33,818 nt of DNA from Zoogloea sp. (GCF_028689785.1 NZ_JAQVCN010000053.1:1-33818), one strand, 5' to 3'; positions 6,807-15,288 are shown, counted from the first letter of the stretch. Notes: generated from the letters alone by a model not told the origin. Translations and numbers: made by a program.

Positions 6807-8531
6807 TCAAGCCATGCCGGGGTTGCCGGCCATGCCCTTCAGGGTGGGCAGATTGAGCGGGCGGGCGTGGATTACCTTCTGGCCCTTGAGATAGCGGGCC
6901 ACCAAGTCCCAGATGACTTCGCCGCCGGCTTTGGCGGCATCTTCTGAGACCGGCGCCCAGCCGGCGACCTTGTAGGTCTTGCCGGCTTCCAGGGGCTTGC
7001 CACCCAGCCGCATGTCGGTGATGCGGCTGCCCATGCGGCCCATCGGGTCGCAGGCGTACTCAAGCCCGCCGACCCGCACCATGTCGCCACCCTGCTGGTA
7101 GTAGGGGTCGGGGTTGAAGAGGTTGTCGCAGACGTCTTCAAGCACGGTCTTGATCTGCTCGCCGGTCATCATCGTCACCGTGGTCCAGGGGTAGGTGATG
7201 GCGGTCTGGTCGAGGAGGTGCTCCATGCGGATGGTGTCGCCGGGCAGCAGGCTGGTGCCCCAGCGGAAGCCCGGGGAGAAGGCAATCTCGGCGTTCTTCT
7301 CGGCCAGCAGGGCGTCGAGGATGAGCTGGTCCCAGGAGCCGTTGAAGTTGCCGCGGCGGTACAGCAGGCCTTCGCTGACGGCGAGCTTCTCGGCCAGCTT
7401 GCCCTCGTAGGGAGCGCGCATCTTCTTGATGAGCGCGTCCATGGCCGGGTCGGCGGGGATCAGATTGGCGAAAACCGGCAGCAGCTTGTAGCGGAAGTCG
7501 GTGACCTTGCCGCCCTTCACTTCCAGGTCGAGCACGCCCAGGTACTTGCCATTGGAGCCGGCGTTGGTCACCAGGGTCTGGCCACCGGCGTTCTTCACGA
7601 TCACTGGTGCGGGTACGCCGTCGTGGGTGTGGCCACCGAGGATGGCGTCGACCCCACGGACGCGGCTGGCCATTTTCAGGTCCACGTCCATGCCATTGTG
7701 GGACAGCACCACCACGGCCTGGGCGCCGGCGGCGCGGGCTTCGTCAACCACCTTCTGGAGGTTGTCGTCCTGGATGCCGTAGCTCCAGTTGGGTACCTGC
7801 CAGCGGGGGTTGGCGATGGGGGTGTAGGGGAAGGCCTGGCCGATGATGGCCACCGCCACGCCATTGATGTTGCGGATGACGTAGGGCTTGAACACCGGGT
7901 CGCCGAAGTCGGCGGTCTTGATGTTCTGGGCAACGATGTCCACCGTGCCTTTGAAGTCCTTCTCTTCGATTTCCTTGACCCGCGCTTCGCCGTAGGTGGC
8001 TTCCCAGTGCAGGGTCATCACGTCCACAGTCAGCGCCTTGCAGGCGTCCACCATGTCCTGGGCATTGGTCCATAGGGCCAGGCCGGAGCCCTGCCAGGTG
8101 TCGCCGCCGTCGAGCAGCAGCGAGCCCGGGCGGCTGGCCTTGAGCTGCTTGACCAGGGTGGCGAGATGGGCGAAGCCGCCGACCTTGCCGTAGGTTTTGG
8201 CGGCCTTGACGAAATCCAGGTAGGTGAAGGCGTGGGCTTCCGGTGTGCCCGGGCGGATGCCGAAGTGGCGAAGCAGCTTTTCACCCACCAGGTGCGGCAC
8301 CTGGCCGGCCATCGGGCCGACGCCCAGATTGACGTCCGGCTCGCGGAAATGGATGGGCAGCAACTGGGCATGACAGTCGGTCATGTGCAGCAGGCTGACG
8401 TTGCCGAAGCGCGGCAGATCGTACATCCGTGCGGCGGCCTTGGCGGCCTCTGATGGATTGCTGTGGAGGCTCAGGCCGCCGGCCGCAGCGACGGCCAGCA
8501 CCTGGAGGAAATCCCGGCGGTTCATGGACAT
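6807..8531 (-). CDS. soxB: SoxB, thiosulfohydrolase
   Basis: A 574-residue protein of the 5'-nucleotidase/metallophosphatase family. It has a Tat signal (NRRDFLQ, residues 4-10) and the dimanganese-site motifs HMTDCHAQ, GGDTWQGS, SHNGMDVD and GGHTHD in order. SoxB hydrolyses the sulfone from SoxY-cysteine-S-sulfonate, releasing sulfate. Length and motifs are normal for the family. It sits 16 bp after soxX in the minus-strand operon. GGAG lies about 8 bases before the first ATG (8531); a second ATG two codons later is possible. Confidence 0.97.
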   Translation of the reverse strand: MSMNRRDFLQVLAVAAAGGLSLHSNPSEAAKAAARMYDLPRFGNVSLLHMTDCHAQLLPIHFREPDVNLGVGPMAGQVPHLVGEKLLRHFGIRPGTPEAHAFTYLDFVKAAKTYGKVGGFAHLATLVKQLKASRPGSLLLDGGDTWQGSGLALWTNAQDMVDACKALTVDVMTLHWEATYGEARVKEIEEKDFKGTVDIVAQNIKTADFGDPVFKPYVIRNINGVAVAIIGQAFPYTPIANPRWQVPNWSYGIQDDNLQKVVDEARAAGAQAVVVLSHNGMDVDLKMASRVRGVDAILGGHTHDGVPAPVIVKNAGGQTLVTNAGSNGKYLGVLDLEVKGGKVTDFRYKLLPVFANLIPADPAMDALIKKMRAPYEGKLAEKLAVSEGLLYRRGNFNGSWDQLILDALLAEKNAEIAFSPGFRWGTSLLPGDTIRMEHLLDQTAITYPWTTVTMMTGEQIKTVLEDVCDNLFNPDPYYQQGGDMVRVGGLEYACDPMGRMGSRITDMRLGGKPLEAGKTYKVAGWAPVSEDAAKAGGEVIWDLVARYLKGQKVIHARPLNLPTLKGMAGNPGMA

Positions 8532-8547
8532 GCGGTGGGCTCCGATT

Positions 8548-9183
8548 TCAGTCTTTGTTCACGGGCGATTCGGGATCGACCAGGAAGGCGACGATGTGGG
8601 TGATCTGCTCGGGTGTCAGCCAGTTGTGAAGGCCGAAGCGGGGCATGTTGGTGCAGGCGTTGAAGGCGTTGGAGTTGTAGATCTTGTCGTAGGTGTATTT
8701 GATGATCTGCTCGGTGTTGCCGCGCAGTTTGCCGAAGTGCTGGAGGCTGGGGCCGATGGTGCCGTAGGCCACTTCCTTCTCTGCCAGCTGGTGGCAGGCA
8801 TAGCAGTTGCCGCCGCGCACCCGCCCCGGCGGGTCGGGCTGTATGAAGCCGATGTGGCCGCCGGTGCCGACGGCGGCGAGCTTCTCGCCCTCTTTCCAAT
8901 CACCAATCAGCTTGCCGTCCACGGGGTAGCGGATGGAGGCCATCTCGGCCTTTTCGATCTTCTGGCGGACCTTGGTGGGTGGGTGATCCTTGAACTGGCT
9001 GCACAGGCGCATGGTCTCGTCCTGATCGAGCCGTTGCATCCAGTAACTCGGGTTGTCTTCACGGAAGGAGCCGCGGAAGATCTGTTCGGCCTGGGCCGTG
9101 ATGTCATCCGCGGGCTTGCTCTGGGCCAGGGCGGAGAGGGGGGCAAATGTGATCAGCGCGAGGGCGATCAGGCTGTGTTTCAT
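8548..9183 (-). CDS. soxX: SoxX, c-type cytochrome subunit of SoxAX
   Basis: A 211-residue secreted protein (signal peptide about 1-20) with one heme motif, CYACH (127-131), and a likely axial Met in the TNMPRFG segment (Met180). The long region before the heme is typical of the larger SoxX proteins. SoxAX oxidatively couples thiosulfate to the SoxY carrier cysteine. The gene lies 13 bp after soxA and is followed by soxB. Confidence 0.95.
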   Translation of the reverse strand: MKHSLIALALITFAPLSALAQSKPADDITAQAEQIFRGSFREDNPSYWMQRLDQDETMRLCSQFKDHPPTKVRQKIEKAEMASIRYPVDGKLIGDWKEGEKLAAVGTGGHIGFIQPDPPGRVRGGNCYACHQLAEKEVAYGTIGPSLQHFGKLRGNTEQIIKYTYDKIYNSNAFNACTNMPRFGLHNWLTPEQITHIVAFLVDPESPVNKD

Positions 9184-9196
9184 GGTCGCTCTCCGT

Positions 9197-10003
9197 TCAG
9201 CGTTTGATGCCGGGGGTTTGCATGACGGTGCCGCTGGCCGTCTTCTGCAGATAGACCTGCAGGGCGATCACCGAGTCGGACAGGTACTTGGGCTCGGGCC
9301 AGCGGGCCTGGCGCATGCAGTCGATGAGGCGGCGCTGCATGGTCCAGACTGCACCCTGGGAAACCCGGTAGGACGGCCAGGTGGACATGGCCATGCCGGC
9401 GCCCGCCTGAGTGGTCAGGTTGCCCAAATCCTGCAGGCGGATGCGCTTGTCGTCCTGTCCGTGGCAGATGGCGCAGGAGAAATCCTGGGGGCCGCTGCGA
9501 CGGTAGAAGATGTACTCGCCCACTTTGGCCATCCGGGCTTCTTCGGGGTGGCGGGCCGGTACATCGATTTTCATGCCATTGGACTTTCCGCCGATGTAGG
9601 TGACCAAGGCTTCGATTTCGGATTCCTTGCCCGGGCGGGAGAACCACTGGCGGGTCACGTCCTCATACTGGAACCCCTGCAGGCTGACCATGCAATGAAC
9701 CAGCCGGGATTCCACGTCCATGACCTTGCGGGTGTCGGCGAAGTAGCGGGGGAGCTGAGCGTAGGCACCGTCGAGCTTGCCCGGGCCGAGGCCCATGTCG
9801 CATTGCTCCAGGCTGGCGTTTTTCGGCCCGCGCGGGGTCTTCCACAGGGACTCGCCCTTCAGCTCCAGCAACTCGGCGGGGTTTCCGTCGGCCAGCATCT
9901 CGCGGTATTTGGCGATCTCGTCCATGGTGGAGCCCTGGGCGATGGCCGTGCCGGCCAGGCCAAAACCCACTGCGGCAAGGACCGCAGGCAGTCTTGTACT
10001 CAT
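9197..10003 (-). CDS. soxA: SoxA, heme-thiolate cytochrome subunit of SoxAX
   Basis: A 268-residue secreted protein (signal peptide about 1-22). The C-terminal domain carries the only heme motif, CAICH (177-181), and Cys229 in RLIDCMRQ is the active-site Cys ligand that is found as persulfide in studied SoxA. The N-terminal domain has lost its CxxCH. Cys68 and Cys104 remain and could form a disulfide, as in monoheme SoxA. AAGGAGG precedes the ATG. It forms the SoxAX enzyme with the next gene. An 88-bp gap with a GC-rich hairpin separates it from soxZ. Confidence 0.96.
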   Translation of the reverse strand: MSTRLPAVLAAVGFGLAGTAIAQGSTMDEIAKYREMLADGNPAELLELKGESLWKTPRGPKNASLEQCDMGLGPGKLDGAYAQLPRYFADTRKVMDVESRLVHCMVSLQGFQYEDVTRQWFSRPGKESEIEALVTYIGGKSNGMKIDVPARHPEEARMAKVGEYIFYRRSGPQDFSCAICHGQDDKRIRLQDLGNLTTQAGAGMAMSTWPSYRVSQGAVWTMQRRLIDCMRQARWPEPKYLSDSVIALQVYLQKTASGTVMQTPGIKR

Positions 10004-10066
10004 CCTTCTTCCTCCTTCGTGTTGGGGCCCGGTGCCGCCTTGGGCGGTCTGATGGGTGGGCGAGGG

Positions 10067-10084
10067 GCCGGGCGGGGGCCCGGC
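10067..10084 (-). other. GC-rich hairpin between soxZ and soxA
   Basis: The bases 10067-10073 (GCCGGGC) and 10078-10084 (GCCCGGC) are perfect reverse complements with a 4-base loop, 7 bases past the soxZ stop on the transcribed strand. No U-run follows, so it is more likely an RNA-stability or partial attenuation element inside the operon than a full terminator. The functional role is inference. Confidence 0.5.
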
Positions 10085-10091
10085 GCCCGGG

Positions 10092-10403
10092 TCAGTTGAT
10101 CTGGACCTCGTCCGTGCGCTTGTCGCCCTTGTTGTCCACCCAGCTCACCGCGAGCTTGTCGCCCTTGGCGCCGCCCTTGAACTTGAAGGCCAGGTAGGGG
10201 TTCTTGGAAACGGCGGTGCCGAACTGGGCCGCCAGCACCTGCTTGCCGTTATGCTCGGCGGAGAGTTCGGTGATGAAATGGGCCGGGACCAGATTGCCGG
10301 AGGAATCCTTGCGCTGGCCGGTTTCCATCTCGTGGCTCATGAGCACTTTCACTTCGGTGATGCCGTCCTTCGCGCTGGCGCGAATCTTCATGGGATCTGC
10401 CAT
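10092..10403 (-). CDS. soxZ: SoxZ, SoxYZ carrier subunit
   Basis: A 103-residue protein without a signal peptide, starting MADPMKIRA and with the conserved MSHEMETGQRKD, PAHFI and NPYLAFKFKG segments of SoxZ. It heterodimerises with SoxY to carry the sulfur intermediates and is co-exported with it. It lies 35 bp after soxY. Length and sequence are typical. Confidence 0.97.
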   Translation of the reverse strand: MADPMKIRASAKDGITEVKVLMSHEMETGQRKDSSGNLVPAHFITELSAEHNGKQVLAAQFGTAVSKNPYLAFKFKGGAKGDKLAVSWVDNKGDKRTDEVQIN

Positions 10404-10438
10404 TTTTCTTCCTTTGTCCGAATGGGGTAGGGCGGGGC

Positions 10439-10906
10439 TCAGCCGCCGCAGCCGCCGAGGGTGACCTTGATTTCCTTCTTGGTCATGATGAACTTGCCAC
10501 CTGCCTTGACGATGGCGATGACGTCGGAGGTCTGGCCCATCTTGACCCGGGTCTGCACCGAGGCTTCAGTGCCGGCCGGCAGCATGAAGCTGGCAGCGAG
10601 GGGGTTCGGGTTCTTCTCGATGAGGATGGCGATGGCTTCGACACCGGCCAGGGCCGACACCACGCCCACCGGCACCACGGCGCCGTTTTCGGCGATGTCC
10701 GGGGCGGTGATCTGGATGTCGGTGGAGCTCTGGGCGCCGGTAGCGCCGAGGGCCTTGAGGGTGTCCTCGATGCTCTTGGCGTCGAAGGCCGATTTGTTCC
10801 ATTCGGCCCGGGCCTGGCCCGGGGTGATCAGGCCGGCGGCGGCCAGCAGGCCAAACAGGCCCAGCCCGCCACCGGCCTTGAGTGCTTCACGGCGTTGCAT
10901 GTTCAT
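10439..10906 (-). CDS. soxY: SoxY, sulfur carrier protein with GGCGG swinging arm
   Basis: A 155-residue protein ending VTLGGCGG. The penultimate Cys is the carrier residue to which sulfur substrates are attached during the sox cycle. A Tat-type leader (MNMQRREALKAGG, then a hydrophobic stretch ending ARA) exports the SoxYZ pair. The ATG at 10906 is chosen because the leader starts there and GGAGAG precedes it; the upstream GTG at 11032 lies in soxD. The gene follows soxD by 29 bp. Confidence 0.97.
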   Translation of the reverse strand: MNMQRREALKAGGGLGLFGLLAAAGLITPGQARAEWNKSAFDAKSIEDTLKALGATGAQSSTDIQITAPDIAENGAVVPVGVVSALAGVEAIAILIEKNPNPLAASFMLPAGTEASVQTRVKMGQTSDVIAIVKAGGKFIMTKKEIKVTLGGCGG

Positions 10907-10935
10907 GTGTCTCTCTCCTTGGTTGATCGGTTTGC

Positions 10936-12018
10936 TTACTGGGCCTTGGCGCCCGACATGATCCATTTGACGAGGCTGCGGATATCCGCGTCCTTGAGCT
11001 GGCCCTGGGGTGGCATGGGGATGGCTCCCCACGCGCCCTGGCCGCCGGCCTTCACCTTGGCGACAAGCTTCGTTTCGGCATCGGCCTGGCCTTTGTATTT
11101 GGCCGCCACCTCGTTGTAGCCGGGGCCGACGATCTTGCTGGCCACGCCGTGGCAGGCCATGCAGCCGCTGTCGCTGGCCAGCTTGCTGGCGGTGGCGTTT
11201 TCACTGAGGGGGGCCGGGGCGACTGGCGTTGCGGCCTTGCCGCTGGTGTCCTTGCCGCGCACGGGGCCCACCGGCCGGTTCTGCTCGGCCAGATTGCCGT
11301 GGGCAGTTTCGGCATACACCGGCAGCAATGAGGCCACCTTCACTTCTGTCTTGCAGTTGCTCATGCAGGCTGTGTTCTTTACGTCGGGCTTGCCACCGTT
11401 GCCGATGCCACCCTTCGCCGCCGTAGCGCCCGGCCACATGCCGTGGTCGGTGTTCATGCCGTTGCGGTTGGGCATGCGGGCCTGGGCTTCGGCAATGTTC
11501 TTGTCGGTCAGCACGAAGTCGCCGGGGACGATTTCGGCCAGGTTGAGCAGATAGGCCACCAGGGCGTAGACCTCGTCATTGCTGAGGGACTTGGGGGCGG
11601 TCAGGGGCATGGCCCGGTTGATGTAGTCGAACAGGGTCGACACCGTGGCCACCTTCATGATCGCGCTGCGCTGGGGGGCATCGCCCTTGACCAGGGACAG
11701 CACGTGGCCCGTCTTGATGTCGTCCTTGGTGGTGCCGCCGATCAGCGGGGTATGCACCTCGTTGGATTCGCCGAAGCTGCCGTGGCAGGACGCGCATTTG
11801 GCTTCCCAGACCTCCTGGCCCTGATCCACGCTGCCGCTGCCGGGGCGCAGGCCCTTGAAGTCGGGGCGAACGTCGATGTCCCAGGCGTGGATTTCGGCGC
11901 GGGTGGCGCTGCGACCGATGCCCGCATACTTGCCGTCGGCCAGGGCACTGTTGGCGGTGAGGGTGGCCAAGGCCAGGGCGATGGCGCCGCCCAGGGAAGG
12001 TTTAGAGAACCTGAACAT
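10936..12018 (-). CDS. soxD: SoxD, diheme cytochrome subunit of sulfane dehydrogenase
   Basis: A 360-residue secreted protein (signal peptide about 1-27, LADG). It has two heme motifs, CASCH (75-79) and CMACH (286-290), separated by a long linker that includes a TACMSNCK stretch. The second domain resembles a class I cytochrome c with a Met in IPMPPQG. SoxD takes electrons from SoxC during oxidation of SoxY-bound sulfane sulfur. Its start overlaps the soxC stop by 17 bp, which suggests translational coupling. Confidence 0.95.
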   Translation of the reverse strand: MFRFSKPSLGGAIALALATLTANSALADGKYAGIGRSATRAEIHAWDIDVRPDFKGLRPGSGSVDQGQEVWEAKCASCHGSFGESNEVHTPLIGGTTKDDIKTGHVLSLVKGDAPQRSAIMKVATVSTLFDYINRAMPLTAPKSLSNDEVYALVAYLLNLAEIVPGDFVLTDKNIAEAQARMPNRNGMNTDHGMWPGATAAKGGIGNGGKPDVKNTACMSNCKTEVKVASLLPVYAETAHGNLAEQNRPVGPVRGKDTSGKAATPVAPAPLSENATASKLASDSGCMACHGVASKIVGPGYNEVAAKYKGQADAETKLVAKVKAGGQGAWGAIPMPPQGQLKDADIRSLVKWIMSGAKAQ

Positions 12019-13348
12019 TGCTCACCTCCCCACTTTCCGTCACCTTCCACGACTGGATGGCGTTGTTGTGATAGATCGATTTGGTGCCGCGCACGGCACG
12101 CAGCTGGCCGTAGCCGGGCTGTACGTAGCCGGTGTCGTCCAGGGCCCGGGACTGGAGGATGGCGGGTTTGCCGTCCCACACCCAGTCGATGTTGAAGCGG
12201 GTCAGGCACTTTGCGTTGACCGGCCCTTCCACTCGCGCCGGGCGCCAGTTGATGCCTCCATCGGTAGATACATCCACGCGCTTGATCTTGCCGCGCCCCG
12301 ACCAGGCCAGGCCGGAGATGTTGTAGAAGCCCTTGTCGAGGAGGATCTGGCCACCCGAAGGGGTGGTGATGACCGACTTGCACTCCTGCACCGAGGTGTA
12401 TTGGCGGTGCTGGCCGTCGGGCATGAGGTCGATGTAGTGGATGGCCTCGTCCTTGGTGGCCCAGGGCTTGTCGCCCACTTCGATGCGGCGTAGCCACTTG
12501 ACCCAGCTCACCCCCTGCACGCCCGGCACCACCAGGCGCAGGGGGTAGCCGTTTTCGGGGCGCAGCATCTCGCCGTTCTGGCCGTAAGCCACCAGCACCT
12601 CGTCGCTCTGCACCATTTCGATGGGGATGGTCCGGGTCATGGAGGAGCCGTCGGCGCCCTCGGCGAGCACATACTTTGCCTTCTTCCAGTCGATGCCGCA
12701 GTCTTCGAGGATCAGCCGCAGGGGGACGCCGGTGAACTCGGAGCAGGACAGCATGCCGTGGCTGTACTGCACGGTGGGAACTGCCACGTTGCCCCATTCC
12801 ATGCCGGTATTGGCGCCGCATTCAATGAAGTGCATCCGCGACACCGGGGGCAGGCGGAGGATGTCATCCACCGTATAGACCTTGGGCTGCTTCACGAAGC
12901 CATTGTCAGTGCCATGCACCATCAGGCGGTGTTTGGACGGGTCGATGTCTGCCCAGCCCTGGTGATGGCGCTCGAAGTGCAGGCCCGACGGGGTGATGAT
13001 CCCGAACAGGCCCTGCAACGGTGTGAAGGCCACCGAGACCTGGGGCATGCGTGTCAGGCCGGGGGACTCCCGGCGCTGCAGACCTTTCTCGTACTGGGAG
13101 GGCAGGCCATAGGGCCGGGCGGCCACGGGCTGCCCGAGGCTGGTAGTCCAGGGGGGCAGGGTGAGTATGTTGGGGTCGCCGTCGGCGGCGCGGGCGATGC
13201 CGCTGCCCGTCAGGGCGGCGGAGGCGGTGATGAAGGCGTTACGCAGGAAGTCCCGGCGCCCTTCCTTGACGGCAGTGATCTCCGTTTCGGTCAGGAAGTT
13301 CTCGGGGGCGGGGCGAACGCGCCCGCGCTGGGTTGGCTGGTCGGCCAT
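12002..13348 (-). CDS. soxC: SoxC, molybdenum sulfane dehydrogenase
   Basis: A 448-residue sulfite-oxidase-fold molybdopterin protein. It carries a Tat signal (RRDFLRN, 31-37) behind an unusually long N-terminal extension, the Mo-ligand Cys177 in HFIECGANTG, and the C-terminal Mo-Co dimerisation domain. With SoxD it oxidises the sulfane sulfur left on SoxY after thiosulfate coupling, so the cell should oxidise thiosulfate fully to sulfate without stored sulfur. It is the first gene of the operon. GGGAGAG lies just upstream of the ATG. Confidence 0.96.
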   Translation of the reverse strand: MADQPTQRGRVRPAPENFLTETEITAVKEGRRDFLRNAFITASAALTGSGIARAADGDPNILTLPPWTTSLGQPVAARPYGLPSQYEKGLQRRESPGLTRMPQVSVAFTPLQGLFGIITPSGLHFERHHQGWADIDPSKHRLMVHGTDNGFVKQPKVYTVDDILRLPPVSRMHFIECGANTGMEWGNVAVPTVQYSHGMLSCSEFTGVPLRLILEDCGIDWKKAKYVLAEGADGSSMTRTIPIEMVQSDEVLVAYGQNGEMLRPENGYPLRLVVPGVQGVSWVKWLRRIEVGDKPWATKDEAIHYIDLMPDGQHRQYTSVQECKSVITTPSGGQILLDKGFYNISGLAWSGRGKIKRVDVSTDGGINWRPARVEGPVNAKCLTRFNIDWVWDGKPAILQSRALDDTGYVQPGYGQLRAVRGTKSIYHNNAIQSWKVTESGEVSNVQVL

Positions 13349-13443
13349 GTGATGTCTCTCCCTCAGTCTCCAAGTGTTGGAATCGCAGAAGGTGACGTCT
13401 GCGCGTGCCGTGAACCGGTCTCACCCCCCTTGATCTAAAACAA

Positions 13444-13470
13444 TTTATAACCATAGACTAATATCGTCAA
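13444..13470 (-). promoter_or_regulatory. soxC: Candidate sox operon promoter
   Basis: On the minus strand TTGACG (13470-13465) matches five of six -35 bases. TATAAA (13449-13444) is a fair -10. The 15-bp spacing is short, and TAAATT two bases further down gives 17 bp. It lies about 100 bp upstream of soxC in an AT-rich patch unlike the surrounding DNA. The exact start site is not determined. Confidence 0.45.
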
Positions 13471-13481
13471 TTGCTAATATT
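13460..13481. promoter_or_regulatory. 22-bp dyad, candidate operator in the sox divergent region
   Basis: The site reads AATAT-N3-CAATTG-N3-ATATT, with 16 of 22 positions symmetric. It is also a direct repeat of CTAATAT at 13458 and 13474. It overlaps the -35 box of the candidate sox promoter and faces the divergent cytochrome/FCSD genes. Its AT-rich imperfect symmetry resembles ArsR-family sites (SoxR or BigR type) that repress sulfur genes. The regulator itself is not in this window, so the assignment is inference. Confidence 0.45.
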
Positions 13482-13622
13482 GATGCGCTGCAATAATCCG
13501 TGCCTGCTCAAAAAGGCCGCACATCGACGGCCATGGCGGCTTGCTGTGGCAAGCTGCTCAGGAGAACAATACGCAGGAAGCACCCATTGCTCACCGCTCC
13601 GGCGGAACCAAGGAGGAGATGT

Positions 13623-13937
13623 ATGAAGCTGTTTCGATGGATGTTGGCCGTCGGGCTGTTCGGTGTCCTGGGCACAGCCCAGGCCGAGGTCAAGGCGGAC
13701 CCCAACCTGGCCCGAAATCTGGCCGCTACCTGCGCCAACTGCCATGGCACCGACGGCAAGGCTGTGGCCGGCTCCGGGGCCGAGGCCCTGGCAGGCACCG
13801 ACAAGGCCAAGCTGTTGCAGAAGCTGATGGATTTCCGTTCGGGGGCCAAACCGGCCACGATCATGCATCAGATATCCAAGGGCTATACCGAGGCACAACT
13901 CGAACTGGTGGCGGAGTATTTCGCCACCCGCAAGTGA
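13623..13937 (+). CDS. Small c-type cytochrome, probable FCSD cytochrome subunit (FccA/SoxE-like)
   Basis: A 104-residue secreted protein (signal peptide about 1-21, AQA-EV) with one heme motif CANCH (37-41) and a likely Met ligand in TIMHQISKGY. The ATG at 13623 is chosen for the AGGAGGAG about 5 bases upstream. Eleven bp separate it from the flavoprotein gene, so it is the likely electron acceptor of that sulfide dehydrogenase. The FCSD cytochrome partner is often diheme; this one is single-heme and small, as in SoxE-type partners. Confidence 0.9.
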   Translation: MKLFRWMLAVGLFGVLGTAQAEVKADPNLARNLAATCANCHGTDGKAVAGSGAEALAGTDKAKLLQKLMDFRSGAKPATIMHQISKGYTEAQLELVAEYFATRK

Positions 13938-13948
13938 GGGAGCGCAGG

Positions 13949-15226
13949 ATGTGGGATCGACGTGAGTTTTTGAAGGGCGCGGCCCTTGCCGGCGGGTCGG
14001 TTGCTCTGCCCGGGCTGTCGGGCTGCACCATTGGGTCGAAGGCCCGGGGCCATGTGGTGGTGGTAGGGGGCGGCTTTGGTGGTGCCACGGTGGCCAAATA
14101 CCTGCGCATGTGGAGCCAGCAGGGCGTGGATGTGACCCTTGTGGAGCGTAACCCGCAGTTCATTTCCTGCCCGATATCCAACCTGGTGATCAGCGGTGAC
14201 AAGCAGATGTCCGACATCACCCTGAGCTACGATGGCCTGCGCAACACTTGGGGCGTGAAGGTGCTGCAGGACACCGTGACCGCGGTGGATGCGGCAGCCC
14301 GCAAGGTGACGCTGGCCTCGGGTGGGGTGCTGTCCTATGATCGGCTGGTGCTGTCGCCGGGCGTCGAGTTCATGTACGACCAGGTGCCGGGGCTGGAGAG
14401 TGAGGCGGCCCGCGACTCCGTGCTGCATGCCTGGAAGGCTGGCCCGCAGACGGCGGCCCTGCGCAAGCAGCTGGAAAGCATGCAGGACGGCGGCGTCTAC
14501 GCCCTGACCATCCCAAAGGCGCCCTATCGCTGCCCCCCCGGACCCTACGAACGGGCCTGCCTGGTGGCCAACTATCTGCAGAAGGCCAAGCCGAAATCCA
14601 AGGTGTTGGTGCTGGATGCCAACGAGGAGATCACCTCGAAGAAGGGCTTGTTTACCAAAGCATTCGAGAAGTACAAGGGTATTCTCGAGTACCGCCCCAA
14701 CAGCGAGCTGCGCGAGGTGGACGTGGCTAGCCGGATTGCGGTTCTGGAGTTCGACAAGGTCAAGGCTGACGTGCTCAACGTGGTGCCGCCCCAGCGGGCT
14801 GGTGACGTGGCCGCCAAGTCGGGCCTCAAGCTGATCAACAACCGGTGGGTGGATGTCGACTGGCTGAGTTTCGAGTCGGTCAACACAGCCGGGGTGCATG
14901 TGATCGGTGATGCAATCTTCCCGGCGCCGACCATGCCCAAGTCGGGTCACATGGCTAACCAGCATGCCAAGGTCACTGCGGCAGCCATTCTCAACCTGCT
15001 GGCAGGCGAGGCGCCAAGCCCTGCGCCCTTGGTGATGAACACCTGCTATAGCTTCGTGGATTCAAAGAACGTCATCCACGTGGCCTCGGTGCATCAGTAC
15101 GACGCAGCCAAGAAGACGGTGATGCCGGTGGCAGGGGCCGGCGGCGTGTCGGCCGCCGCGAACGAGCTGGAAGGCAAGTACGCGCTGGCCTGGGCGCGCA
15201 ACATCTGGGCTGACATGCTGGTCTGA
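13949..15226 (+). CDS. fccB: Sulfide dehydrogenase (flavocytochrome c) flavoprotein subunit, FccB/SoxF
   Basis: A 425-residue flavoprotein with a Tat leader (DRREFLKG, residues 3-10), the FAD-binding GGGFGG (40-45) and a second nucleotide region. Cys74 in ISCPISN corresponds to the FAD-linking Cys of flavocytochrome c sulfide dehydrogenase. Cys195 (YRCPPGP) and Cys366 (NTCYS) match the redox pair at the catalytic site. It oxidises sulfide to sulfane sulfur or polysulfide in the periplasm and passes electrons to the preceding cytochrome. The two genes diverge from soxC, so sulfide and thiosulfate oxidation may share a control region. The FCSD C-terminal domain is complete. SoxF is an equally good name. 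Confidence 0.93.
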   Translation: MWDRREFLKGAALAGGSVALPGLSGCTIGSKARGHVVVVGGGFGGATVAKYLRMWSQQGVDVTLVERNPQFISCPISNLVISGDKQMSDITLSYDGLRNTWGVKVLQDTVTAVDAAARKVTLASGGVLSYDRLVLSPGVEFMYDQVPGLESEAARDSVLHAWKAGPQTAALRKQLESMQDGGVYALTIPKAPYRCPPGPYERACLVANYLQKAKPKSKVLVLDANEEITSKKGLFTKAFEKYKGILEYRPNSELREVDVASRIAVLEFDKVKADVLNVVPPQRAGDVAAKSGLKLINNRWVDVDWLSFESVNTAGVHVIGDAIFPAPTMPKSGHMANQHAKVTAAAILNLLAGEAPSPAPLVMNTCYSFVDSKNVIHVASVHQYDAAKKTVMPVAGAGGVSAAANELEGKYALAWARNIWADMLV

Positions 15227-15245
15227 CCTGGGCTTGCAGATGAAG

Positions 15246-15276
15246 ACGGGGCCGCTGTTTGGGTGGCCCCGTTTTT
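15246..15276 (+). terminator. Rho-independent terminator after fccB
   Basis: ACGGGGCC (15246-15253) pairs with GGCCCCGT (15265-15272) across an 11-base loop, and a run of T follows to 15276. It stands 20 bp past the fccB stop and separates this operon from the convergent cytochrome c4 gene. Confidence 0.88.
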
Positions 15277-15288
15277 AATCGGGCAGGA

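Noticed and set aside
5710-6894. A 394-residue plus-strand frame opposite the metallohydrolase
   Set aside because: It is a shadow of the MBL gene, which has a full zinc site and ribosome binding site on the other strand.
13541-13948. Upstream extension of the flavoprotein frame before its ATG
   Set aside because: The extension covers the small cytochrome in another frame. The Tat leader starts at 13949.
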